Part shown: piece after piece, positions 10,721 through 20,618 of the stretch | Position numbering within the stretch: position 1 is the first letter of the stretch | Layout: every line of letters starts with the position of its first letter | From: Calamus simplicifolius | Taxonomy: Eukaryota; Streptophyta; Magnoliopsida; Arecales; Arecaceae | DNA length: 64,000 nucleotides | Direction: 5' to 3' | Assembly (NCBI GenBank): GCA_900491605.1 | Contig: UESW01004830.1 | Location: forward strand, 1-64,000 | The notes under the pieces: model-generated | Databases searched by the model: none | Told to the model about the DNA's origin: nothing | Seen by the model: only the letters and a program-made list of their open reading frames with translations | Program-made: the position numbers and the translations under genes

Positions 10721-11606
10721 AATCAAGTCTACTGACCATCGTTTGAAATTGAAGCAACGCAACGGCACCGACCGAAACCGCAAGGAGAAGAGAAATATTA
10801 AAATTTCACTATTTAGGTGAGATGCTTCTACGTGTGTAAAAACCTCAGCAAACTATATATGCAACGTACTTGAACTCAAAATTGTCTCAACTAGTGCATT
10901 TATGTCTCAATAATATTTTAATATATCTTCTTCTTCTTCTTCTTCCATCCCCTCTCAATCTATTAGGAGTTTCTTTTAATAAGTTTAATTCTCTCTTTTG
11001 TTTTTTTTTTTTTGTTCTTTTTCTATTTTATTTATGTGGCAATATGGTGTTAGTTTTGTAGTCTTCTCTATCTCCAATCCTGCATATGGGTTCAGTTTGG
11101 GACAGGGAGACATGCATCCATCTATAAACCACTTCTAATTACTCAAGCTTTTGATCGTTTTAGTTTGTCAACTTTATACTAAACTAATGAATAATAAGCC
11201 ATATATTATGCATGACCAATAAACTATATTATATGCAATAACCTGCTCACGAACTATAATAAATTGCACCAACTTTGTTGCAAGCCACACTAGCTTGCAC
11301 GCATCCACACTTTTTCAATTGCAGCAATGGGAACCGAAATGGGCTAAAGAATCAGCACCAGAAATAGACCAAAAGGAAAGCCGGGCCGTGCAGCTCATAC
11401 AGGCGGCGCGTACGTATGCGTGTGCTAAAAATAAAAAAAAAATTTTCTTTAACATTTGCACGTACAAAAGATAAAAGTTTTTTTTTTTTTTTTTCTTTTA
11501 AGCATACACATGCATGCGAACTCATTTGCTATATCGCTTTCGGTGCATCAAAATTTTTTCATAAATCAAAATAAAGCCATGAGTTGGTTGAGACCTTTTT
11601 TTTACA
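10721..11606. repeat. Spacer duplication X, copy 1 (pair with 18389-19245)
   Basis: Starts AATCAAGTCTAC and runs through a CTT microsatellite, T-runs and repeat R copy 2 (11446-11606). The same order at 18389-19245 differs by few substitutions and homopolymer lengths. It has no coding signal. It is one of several local duplications shared between the flanks of the GT77 cluster. Confidence 0.9.
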
Positions 11607-12179
11607 AAATTTTTTTTTTTTGTGCTCTACACATAATGCACAAATACATGCATCATATGCGATGATAAAATTACACATATGTATAACCATGCATTCAATA
11701 AAAAAAATAAAAATATTTTTATTATATATGCATACGGATCAATTACCTTGTGTTGTACTTGTGTCTTCGTTGCTTGCGGTGCACAAAACTTTTTTCCCTT
11801 ACCAAAACCAGTGGTTCCCCATGGAGCGGAACCTTATTTGGTTCATTATAATTCACGGCAAGCGTGCCTAGAATTAAGCATGTAGCACAAGGAGGAAAAG
11901 ACCGATTATATATATAACTCGGTGCCTTCTTCTTGGAGCAGGAGGTCTCGCGTGGCAGCCTTCACTCTGGAGATGCCTGGTTATTTAATGCTATTCCGAT
12001 CTCATCTCAGGACTCAGGATAATTTTAAAACTAATTTTTTTTAAATTCATATTTAATTTTAAAATTAAAAATAATTTAAAAATATTTTTTTAAAAAAATT
12101 TAGATCTGAATGTAATCGAATCATTTCTTAGATTCGTAACGGAACATATCAAAATCGATTGTTATAAAATTGAAATAAA
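11607..12179. other. AT-rich spacer
   Basis: Holds a diverged copy of repeat R near 11725-11830 and then a very AT-rich tract (12020-12180). No gene, RNA or element boundary is seen. Confidence 0.5.
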
Positions 12180-12714
12180 TTATTTTTTTATTCATAAAAT
12201 TATATTTCAAAATCAATTCAATAATACGTATAAACATTTAATGGATAAAAATTTATTTTTAAGATAAGAGTTTAAATTTATGATCATTCCATTTAAATGT
12301 CTCATATATTAGTAATTTTTATAATCTTTAAAACATCAAAATTTTTTGTACTCAATTTTTTAAATCTCAATCTGAACCAATTTAAATTAGGTTTTATAAT
12401 ATTAAACCAAATCGAATTCAAATTTTTATCATAGTTTCTTTCCCTTAATTCGGTTTAGACTTGTCAAAGTCGATCGACGCGTTGCTATGGCGAAATGCAA
12501 AACATTATACAAACTTGACCTTTAAGTAGCCATATGGTTTGTGACCAAACATTGTCACACTTGCCCTTTAGCGTGCAAAGATGTCTAATTATGAGAAGAA
12601 AAGGAACACCATCCGTTGAAATTTTCTTATAGCCATTCTTTTAAAAATTTAGGCTAACTGAATATCAAATTAATAAAGTAATTTTATATAAATCCAATGA
12701 TCATCATTTGTATT
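12180..12714. repeat. Diverged spacer duplication Y, copy 1 (pair with 41035-41636)
   Basis: Shares ordered blocks with 41035-41636, including AACCAAATCGAATTCAAATT, CATATGGTTTGTG and a final CATCATTTGTAT. Divergence is much higher than between the GT77 copies, so this is an older duplication. Similarity stops exactly where the LTR at 12715 begins, so the other copy acts as an approximate empty site. Confidence 0.75.
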
Positions 12715-13758
12715 TGTTGTTGCTAGAATCCGTCCTCCGACTCGGGCGCGATCGAGCTTCAGATTGGGCTCCCTCCTGGGCGAACCTGCAAAACAGTCCT
12801 CACGTGAGAGGCGTTAGGGGTGGCTCTCTGTGGAAGACCCTTCGACGCTCAAGTCAATGGAGATCAACAACGAACAATTATGGAGAGAAGCTCTCGCTGA
12901 AGAGTCCCTCCAGGGTGGCCTTTTGATAGCTCCGAGCAAAGCTTTAATGGCAGAAAGGGGTGAGCAGAGATAGAGTGAGAGTAGTGCTGAGAATGCATCA
13001 GGAATGCATTACCTGAAAGAATCTAGGACTGTGCTATTTATAGACGATCACCTGATTCTTTGAGCGTGTCATAGGAGGTCTGAAAGTTGTTGGGATTCGA
13101 GGTTGATTTGAATCAGGCTATTGTGAGGCCGGTGGGATCCGTATCTTGTTAGTTAGAGGATCGACGGTCGAGAGGGCTATCTGGCGCTTTGAGATTCAGC
13201 GATCATATAGGCTCTAGGCCGTTTCTGGTAGTATAGGCATGATTGCCTATGTGGATCCTTATTCGGTCATTATGGTTCCACAGAGGTAGGTGCTCGAGTG
13301 CCTCGGTCGGGCCGAGGCACAGAGAACGGCCTGATCCGCCGAAGTATGGAAAGGCTCGGTTTGCCGAGGTATCTGATGACTCGGTCCACCGAGGTATGAC
13401 AAAGGAGTAAGCTGGGCGTATGGACGGTTTGATTCTGAAGAGTTATGGATATCGCTCGGGCAGGCCGAGTTATGGACTGCTTGGGCTAGGGCCAAGAGAT
13501 ATGGATCGCTCGGGCTAGGGCCGAGAGATAGGGATCGCTCAGGTTGGGGCCGAGAGATAGGGATAGCTCGGCTAGCAAGGCATAGAGCTATAATCCATAT
13601 CAGGGGAATCCTTAGTTCACCGAGGGGCTAAGGTGCCCCGATCCATCGAGGTATAATGGTTGGTTCATTTCTTGCGGGCACCGCGCAGCGAGTGGGAGTC
13701 AGGGCTGATCCTAACCCCTTGCACGGTTATCAATGCAATGATGATTTTACCCTCAACA
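12715..13758 (-). repeat. 3' LTR of a minus-strand retrotransposon
   Basis: Begins TGTTG and ends CAACA. On the minus strand a TATAAATA box lies at 13035-13042, and directly upstream of the LTR is a polypurine tract (AAGTGGGGGGCATG, complement of 13759-13772), which makes this a 3' LTR. No primer binding site follows its 5-prime-most base, consistent with that. The U3 region holds an array of short CTCGG..CCGAG hairpins (13291-13590). The element's 5' LTR and most internal sequence are absent. Superfamily is not determinable from what remains. Confidence 0.7.
13291..13595. repeat. Short-hairpin and 29-bp tandem array in LTR U3
   Basis: Six or more 5-7 bp inverted repeats of the form CTCGG-(4-6 nt)-CCGAG (for example near 13291, 13354, 13381, 13458, 13511). 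From 13472 they fall into about four 29-bp tandem units (GGATCGCTCGGGCTAGGGCC type). Could be regulatory or simply unstable LTR sequence. Confidence 0.7.
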
Positions 13759-14300
13759 CATGCCCCCCACTTCCTAGTTCGAAGCATAGGTTTGGGCGTA
13801 GGGAGTATAGACCCAGGTGGCACGATCCGGATGGAGGGATCTGGATTTGACAGCCTGCGTAATGATGCCCTAATTAATGTCGCACGGTCGCCCTGCCTTT
13901 ACGGGATGGATCCGTCGTTTCTTAGGGACAACGGTCGGGGAAGCGCCACATAGCAAATCCCGATTTTCACGGTGCTTGTGATGGCGGTTCTGGGTATCTC
14001 AATTGAGATGCCTTATCTTCCTTTTGAAGTTGTTTCTTTTGGGGGAAAGCAAGGTCGAAGCAGTGCCATTCCTATTTGCAGCACTTTCTCGTTTCTTCTT
14101 GGAGAATTTCGTTCCCCTGCTTCTTCTGTAACCCCATTCGGTGTCCCTTTTGACCTGGCATATCCTCAGAAACTAGAATCAATCCTGATTCGGGCCATAT
14201 ATTTACTTTGCCATTCTCGGCCCGATACAGGGCCCAAAACGCTGCTCAAATAGAGCTTCTGAACCGGCCCAATAAGCCCAAATTGAAGAAGCCCAGCCGG
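13759..14300 (-). mobile_element. Internal remnant upstream of the LTR
   Basis: Polypurine tract complement at 13759-13772, followed by GC-richer noncoding sequence. It fits the untranslated 3' end of the same retrotransposon. No pol motif is readable, and the boundary with host sequence near 14300 is a guess. Confidence 0.4.
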
Positions 14301-14486
14301 CCCAGCTTCCTTTTTTTTATACCGTTGCTCTCCTGTTTCTAACGAAACATGGAGCAATTCACCCCGGTGGCCAGGGCCGTCGTCGGCCAAAATTAGGATT
14401 TGCATCGACTGGTTGGCAAATGTGGTTATGGTGAAAAAAGCAAATGACAAATGGCCTTCACCTCTTCCCTGCTGCTTTAAGCTCTG

Positions 14487-14525
<39 letters not shown>

Positions 14526-15778
14526 TTCTTAAGCGGGGTTCGGTTGCTTGGAAAATACCTCAAGAAGAGGGGGGAAAAACTTCTGCTTTTGGGTATCAGG
14601 GAGAAAGGTTGTGAAATACTATTTCCAATGAAATATATTAATTAATTTAATAAGCATGCTATATTTTAAAAATTATTGTTATTCATCGAACAATAAATCT
14701 TGAAACTTATAGTTAACTTACTATTTATTATTATTATAATATAATAATTTATATTTTTTTTATTATTATTATAAATAAATAATTATATCAATTAGTATAA
14801 GTTAAGTTCGAGTAAAAAATTTGCTTCCCAATGGCTTGCATCTCTTGATGAAATAATGAAAAACTGCACTCAACTTTTTTAAGATAAAGAACGGTACTAT
14901 ATTTCGCAATATCTAATACTGTTCTCTAAATAACAAGGTAGACCATTCCTTTTTCGTTTTCCTATCAAATAAAGTCCTATTATTATTTTATTATGGTAAG
15001 TGACTAACGGCTTTTGAGGGGTCCGTTAATCGGTGATTTGAATCAGTGAATCCGATGACCCAAGCATCCGAAAAGCGTTTGACCGGGTCAATGTCCGGCC
15101 GGGTTGACACCTCCTCAAAACATGGTAACAGCCATGCCGTTACCTTCTCGAAGACTCACAAAATCTGATGGTCTATGATCTTTCCAAACAATAATCTTTG
15201 GCTTCCGCAGCAAGCCACCTGAATGGTTCATTAAAACGTTTCAGCTCCGAGCTGATCGAAGCGCTGCTGGAGTTAGATTGGCGCAACAAAAGTAAGGCGA
15301 CAGGAGAGGAAAAGGTGCAACCAATAGCGACTACCAGGGTTGACCCAAGGCACCAACGGTTGAGCCGTCTGAACCGGTCGGCGGTCTTGCTTCGCCGCTT
15401 TCGCTAATTCTCCCCTTATTAATTAGCAGACGCGTTCTTAATCCTATAAGCTTCGCGGAGATCATCGCGATCATCGGAAGGCCACGCCAGCCGTCCGCCG
15501 CTGACCCACTCTCCACCTCCTCCCTTAAAAAAGGTATTTTTTTCCGTTCTTCTCTCCTATTCTCTTTTCTCCCCCTGAGGCTGAGGATTATAATAATAAG
15601 GTTAGTTCTCCCTCTCAATAATAAATTCCACTCGCCTCTTTCTCTCTCTCTCTCTCTCCGTCGCTCGATTCGGGGCAGGCTCTCGAATTGGAGGGCCGAG
15701 CTTGGTGGAAAAGGTTCGATGCCGTTGCGATCGTGGCTGTGCGGTTGCTTTCGAGGAGAGACGATGAAATCCTATTCC
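14301..15778. other. Spacer upstream of the F-box gene
   Basis: Contains GGCCCA-rich sequence (14250-14310), (CT)n at 14489-14522, an AT-rich tract (14630-14810), and a second CT run at 15638-15658 inside a GC-richer stretch (15420-15740) that looks like plant 5' UTR or promoter-proximal DNA. No coding frame is convincing. The second CT tract could mark the F-box transcript leader. Confidence 0.45.
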
Positions 15779-16027
15779 GAATCAAATCCTAATATAACAC
15801 GTCTCCTAATAAGTTCTTATTGAAATCCATATACCAAATCGAATCCTAATATAACACGTTTCCTAATAAGTTCTTATCTTTTCCGCCAACAAACTTCGCT
15901 ACATAAGGTACATGAAAAGTTCGCTTGGCAACTATATATTGGGCGAGGAAGTTCTTCTTTTCCGCCGATAAACTTCGCTACATAAGCTACGTGAAAAGTT
16001 CGCTTGGCAACTATTGGGCGAGGAAAG
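15779..16027 (+). repeat. Two tandem duplications in the F-box leader
   Basis: First duplication: AATCCTAATATAACACGT..TCCTAATAAGTTCTTAT at 15781-15820 and again at about 15836-15877. Second: an 80-bp unit at 15870-15950 and 15951-16027, each with TTCCGCC, AACTTCGCTACATAAG and GTTCGCTTGGCAACTAT. The second unit ends immediately before the gene's ATG at 16028. Confidence 0.9.
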
Positions 16028-17323
16028 ATGGCACCCATGAAAGAAAGCCGTGACGAGAACGACCAAAGCGCCCCAACGCCGCTGCAGGACGAGAACGACC
16101 AAAGCGCCCTAACGCCGCTGCAAGACGATCCGCTGCAGGACGATGGAGTCCTAGAGATCCTCACTCGGGTATCGCTCGACACCCTCGCTATTTGTCGATG
16201 TGTGTGCTGGCGATGGCGTCAAATCACATACGAGCCGACCTTTACCTCCCTCTACAGCAGCCGAACTCGGACAGTATCAGGCTACTTTATTCAATGCATG
16301 AAGAGAAACCACTACTTCTCGAGCTTCGTCTCCATCCACACTTTGGCACCCTCAGTCCCACCTCTATCCCTGGACTTCCTTCCTAAAGAGGTGAAGATTG
16401 AAGCAGTGGCACCTCGAGGCATCATGCTTTGCACTAGCCAAGATTATCGCATTATTCCTCGGTATTATGTATGTAAGCCAGCAACTCGGCAATGGGTTCA
16501 AATACCTAACCCAAAAACTAGGTATCAAACCATGGGAATTGCGATAGTGGCCCCTTCCGCTGGACAGTTGAAGTATAAGATTATTCGTTTCTCCGATACA
16601 AAACCGGTGACCTACGATATGCGGTGCGAGATCTTTGACTCGCGCTCGAAAGCTTGGAGACGATCGAACGACATCCAGCTGCCTCCGCGTATGCTACTCA
16701 GCTGCGATAATGCGGTGTCAGCCAATGGAACGGTCCATTGGCTCACATCCGATAAAAGTATCTTTGCCTTCAATGTTTGCAACGAGAGCTGGAGGTTGAT
16801 ACCATTGCCTGAAAAAGTCAGAGACGAGAAGCGGTGGTGCACCACGCAACTGGTGAAGCGTGAAAGTCGCCTTTGCTTGCTAGTTGATTACATCTGGGAA
16901 AAGTGGCTGGAGATCTGGGTCATGGCCAGCTACGAGGAGCAACGATGGGAGAGGAGGGAGGTGGTGAGCTTGGAAGCCCTCTACAAGGAGGCCGGAACTT
17001 CGATTGTTTCGGATTTATATTCCACTAATGTTGCATGGGCGTGTGGTGTGAATCAGTTAATATGGTATGGCTTCTTCTCAAGTTAGTTAGTTTAAGATTT
17101 TTTTTTTAATTCAGTGAATATTAGTTTTGTGATTTTAAGGTCATATATAACTTTGGCTTCAGAATTTGATTATTTTCACCACTGCAGGTATGATTTTTGC
17201 GCCAAGAAGTTGACGATGATTGGCTCTAGTCTTGCAACTCATTCTAAGGATTTTTTTCCGTTCGAGTCGGATTTTGTTCCCTGCGAATTAACGACGGAAG
17301 ACCCGGCCGGGCGTGGGATCTAG
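16028..17323 (+). CDS. F-box protein with an F-box-associated-type C-terminal region
   Basis: Two exons, 16028-17064 and 17188-17323, with a 123-bp intron (donor ATG|GTATGG, acceptor CTGCAG|G). Splicing joins LIW to YDFCAKK and gives 390 residues. The N-terminus has a 12-residue tandem repeat, DENDQSAPTPLQ then DENDQSALTPLQ. Residues about 36-72 (GVLEILTRVSLDTLAICRC onward to EPTF) match the F-box consensus for SKP1 binding. The rest has the Trp-rich spacing of F-box-associated domains (TRQWVQIPN, NGTVHWLT, ESWRLIPLP). It likely recruits an unknown substrate to an SCF ubiquitin ligase. The ATG is the first Met downstream of the duplicated leader. Without splicing the frame would end at TAG about 20 bases after the donor. 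Confidence 0.85.
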
Positions 17324-18388
17324 TTTGGGTGCTTAACAGTCTAGTTTAGTTCTTTTAGGATATTTAATCGGATTGTTTCTATTGTTCTTAATGCTATATA
17401 TTTCTCTTTTTTTTTTTTTGAACTAATTTTACAGGTCATATTATTTCTGGCAATTTTTTTTTTTTTTTTTTTATGATTGTCAAAATCAAACCAACCAGCT
17501 TGAAGCCATGCGAACTATATCCTTTCTTTTCTTTCGTAAATAACAATGAAAGCGCTTGCTTGTTCAGAGCTGAAATCCTCTGATTCTCTTGTAAATTGTG
17601 AGCTTTTCATGCATTGTAGACTGGCACAGGTATCCACTGGTCTTCGCGTGCAGTGTGAATGTACGTAGTCTGAATGATGAGCACCATATAGATTCCTAAT
17701 TTCCTATTATACGTGGTAGACGCTATTTCTATCATTTGAAACTCTTATTTATTAGTCATGAGTGCTGGATGACGGCACTTTAAAATTGTTGACTCTAAAG
17801 GAGGGAAAAGAAAATTCTTACTGCAAGGCCTAGATTATTAAAATGCCAATTTTAAGAACATAAGATGCTTTTAATTGAGAAGTAGGAATTAATGGCAGCA
17901 AAATAGCTTTTGTCTATCTCATATATATATATATCCTTAGCTTTGACTTTTTATACCTACCTTATTTTTGCCTTTATGTTAACACTATTTGGATAATAAT
18001 AAGTTTAGTTCTTATCGATCCCTTAGCATGCAATTTGCCGTTGCCAGTATATATGTTAGGATAAAGATATAATTTACACATAGATTTGAGATGGGTTCGA
18101 GGTGAATTTTGGGACAGTGACTGAGTATATATAATGTATACCAGCATCTTGCAAGTTCTAACAATAAAAGTTTTAGTTCTTTCTAAAATCTATTCTGAAT
18201 CTAGCTAGAGCTAAAGTTAATTTGAAGTCTAAGTGCCATCCCTACCTGCTACGTACGTACGACATCAATAATTGACGCTTACTTAAATCTCTCCACGTTA
18301 ACGTGACATGTAGTTCTGAAAAAGTCCAATGTGTAATTAGGCCCTGATCGATTTAATTGCCGAGTTAAACCAGCAGCTCAATATTCGC
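17324..18388. repeat. Spacer downstream of the F-box gene; part duplicated at 40165-40985
   Basis: T-rich tracts at 17405-17475 follow the gene; no clear polyadenylation signal is picked. From about 17850 to 18240 the sequence shares ordered blocks with 40165-40985 (ACATAAGATGCTTT, AATAAGTTTAGT, GGATAAA.ATATAATTTA). In the other copy a MITE sits inside this block. No gene is seen. Confidence 0.7.
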
Positions 18389-19245
18389 AATCAAGTCTAC
18401 CGACCATCGTTTGAAATTGAAGCAACGCAACGGCACCGACCGAAACCACCGCAAGGAGAAGAGCAATATTAAAATTTCACTATTTAGGTGAGATGCTTCT
18501 ACGTGTGTAAAAACCTCAGCAAACTATATATGCTACGTACTTGAACTCAAATTGTCTCAACTAGTGCATATATGTCTCAATAATATTTTAATATTTCTTC
18601 TTCTTCTTCCATCCCCTCTCAATCTATTAGGAGTTTCTTTTAATAAGTTTAATTCTCTCTTTTTTTTTTTTTTTTTTCTTTTTCTATTTTATTATGTGGC
18701 AATATGGTGTTAGTTTTGTAGTCTTCTCTATCTCCAATCCTGCATATGGGTTCAGTTTGGGGCAGGGAGACATGCATCCATCTATAAACCACTTCTAACT
18801 CAAGCTTTTGATCGTTTTAGTTTGTCAACTTTATACTAAACTAATGAATAATAAGCCATATATTATGCATGACCAATAAACTATATTATATGCAATAACC
18901 TGCTCACGAACTATAATAAATTGCACCAACTTTGTTGCAAGCCACACTAGCTTGCACGCATCCACACTTTTTCAATTGCAGCAATGGGAACCGAAATGGG
19001 CTAAAGAATCAGCACCAGAAATAGACCAAAAAGAAAGCCCGGCCGTGCAGCTCATACAGGCGGCGCGTATGTATGCGCGTGCTAAAAATAAATTTTTTTT
19101 TTTTAACATATGCATGTATCAAAGATAAAAGTTTTTTTTTTTAAGCATAATACACATGCATGCGAGCTCATTTGCTATATCGTTTTCAGTGCAGCAAAAT
19201 TTTTTCATAAATCAAAATAAAGCCATGAGTTGGCCGAGACTTTTT
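18389..19245. repeat. Spacer duplication X, copy 2, with repeat R copy 3
   Basis: Same orientation and order as 10721-11606, ending in repeat R (19103-19245). It is abruptly joined at about 19259 to a CACTA right end that copy 1 lacks, so this is a duplication breakpoint or insertion junction. Confidence 0.9.
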
Positions 19246-19258
19246 TTTTATGAAATTT

Positions 19259-19448
19259 TTTAGCGATACAATATTTTGCGTTACTAAATGCGTCGCTATT
19301 TTTTTGTTTATCGATTTGGTCACTGAAGCATCGCAATTTGGTCACTATTTAGCGACGCAAAACCAAAGTATCGCAATTTGGTCACTATTTAGCGACGCAA
19401 ATTTTGCGTCACAAAATGTCATCGCTATTTCAGTATTTTCTTGTAGTG
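19259..19448. mobile_element. Truncated CACTA right end
   Basis: Terminal 190 bp of a CACTA element ending TTTCTTGTAGTG, the complement of the CACTA inverted terminus, with GCGACGCAA-type subterminal repeats. It is nearly identical to the last 190 bp of CACTA-2 (49034-49223) and shares the same 3' flank, so both descend from one insertion by duplication. Confidence 0.85.
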
Positions 19449-19772
19449 ATCGGCTTCGGCCTTCAGAGTCGGTCCTGGCACCAATGCTAGAGTCAGCCTC
19501 CTCTGATGGGATCCTCAGGAAGTATGGCTCACCAACTGTCCGCGACCACAATGTCTGATAAGACCTAGCCCACCAACTATCTGCGGCCACGATGTCTGAC
19601 GAGACCCAACCCACCAACCGTTTGCGGCCACGACGTTTGACAAGACCTGACCTACCAACTATCTGCGGCCATGACGTCTGACAAGACTTGGCTCATCAAT
19701 CATCTGCAACCACCTGTATCAGGCAGGAGGTGGATGATCAGCCCTGATAGGCTATGTTGAGGCCACTAGTCT
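19449..19772. repeat. CACTA flank with 41-bp minisatellite, copy 1
   Basis: Four full 41-bp units (19530-19693) starting CACCAACT, each with a GCGGCCAC..TGTCTGA core, plus a partial fifth to 19716. The whole flank recurs at 49224-49513, where the first unit is shortened. CACTA-1 is inserted after GCCACTAGTCT in this copy. The other copy continues without interruption and so preserves the empty site. Confidence 0.9.
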
Positions 19773-20455
19773 CACTACAAGAAATTTAAAATATTGCGAC
19801 GCCAAAATGCGTCGCTATTGCGTCGCTATACCATGTTTAGCGACGCAATAGCGACGCAATGATGGCGTCGCTCAACTCCCCGTCGCAATACTCTTTTGTC
19901 GCAATTGCGTCGCAATATTGCGACGCAATTGCGACGCTCTGCGACGCATAAAATTGCGTCGCAATAATAAAAATTAAATTTTTAAAAAATTAATTATTAA
20001 ATATTGCGACGCAATTTATTGCGTCGCAATATTTAATAATTAATTTTAAAAATTAAAAATTTATTAATAAATATTGCGACGCATAAAATTGCGTCGCAAT
20101 ATTTAAAATTAAATTTTAAAACAGAAAAATTTATTATTAAATATTGCGACCCAATTAATGCGTCGCAAGATTTAATAATAATTTTTTTGTTTAAAAATTA
20201 ATTTTTATTATTGCGACGCAATTTGATGCGTCGCAATATTTATTAACAGATTTGTAATTTTTAAAAATTAATTTTAAATATTGCGACGCAATTTGATGCG
20301 TCGCAATATTTATTAATAAATTTTTTTAAAAATTAATTATTAAATATTGCGACGCAGTAAATTGCGTCGCAATATTTAATAATTAATTTTTTAAAAAATT
20401 TAATTTTAAATATTGCGATGCATTTTTATGCGTCGCAGAGCGTCGAAAATTTTTT
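19773..20455. repeat. CACTA-1 subterminal palindrome array
   Basis: Dense TTGCGACGCA / TGCGTCGCAA motifs in both orientations, AT-rich between. Several pairs form long palindromes. The best has 30-bp perfect arms (19986-20015 and 20018-20047) around a 2-base centre. In EnSpm-type elements the subterminal repeats bind the element's regulatory protein. Confidence 0.9.
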
Positions 20456-20618
20456 TTAAAAAATATTTAAATGATTAAAAATTAAAACGATTAATAAAAT
20501 TTCGTTAAATCTAAATATTAATACAAACATTTTTCAATCAACCCAAACAATAATAAATTTCAAAAAATAATTTATATATTAAAATTTAAAAGTTTTTACA
20601 ACATAAAAAAAAAATACA

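Noticed and set aside
10482..11885. Several 60-95 residue frames across repeat R
   Set aside because: Each lies in T-run-rich repeated noncoding DNA; similarity among them reflects the DNA repeat, with no conserved protein signal.
13656..14253. Frames of 64-97 residues next to the LTR
   Set aside because: They fall in the polypurine/internal remnant of the retrotransposon and show no pol or other domain.
16004..16027. A TTG 24 bases upstream as F-box gene start
   Set aside because: Plant genes rarely start at TTG and this codon lies in the duplicated leader; the ATG at 16028 is preferred.
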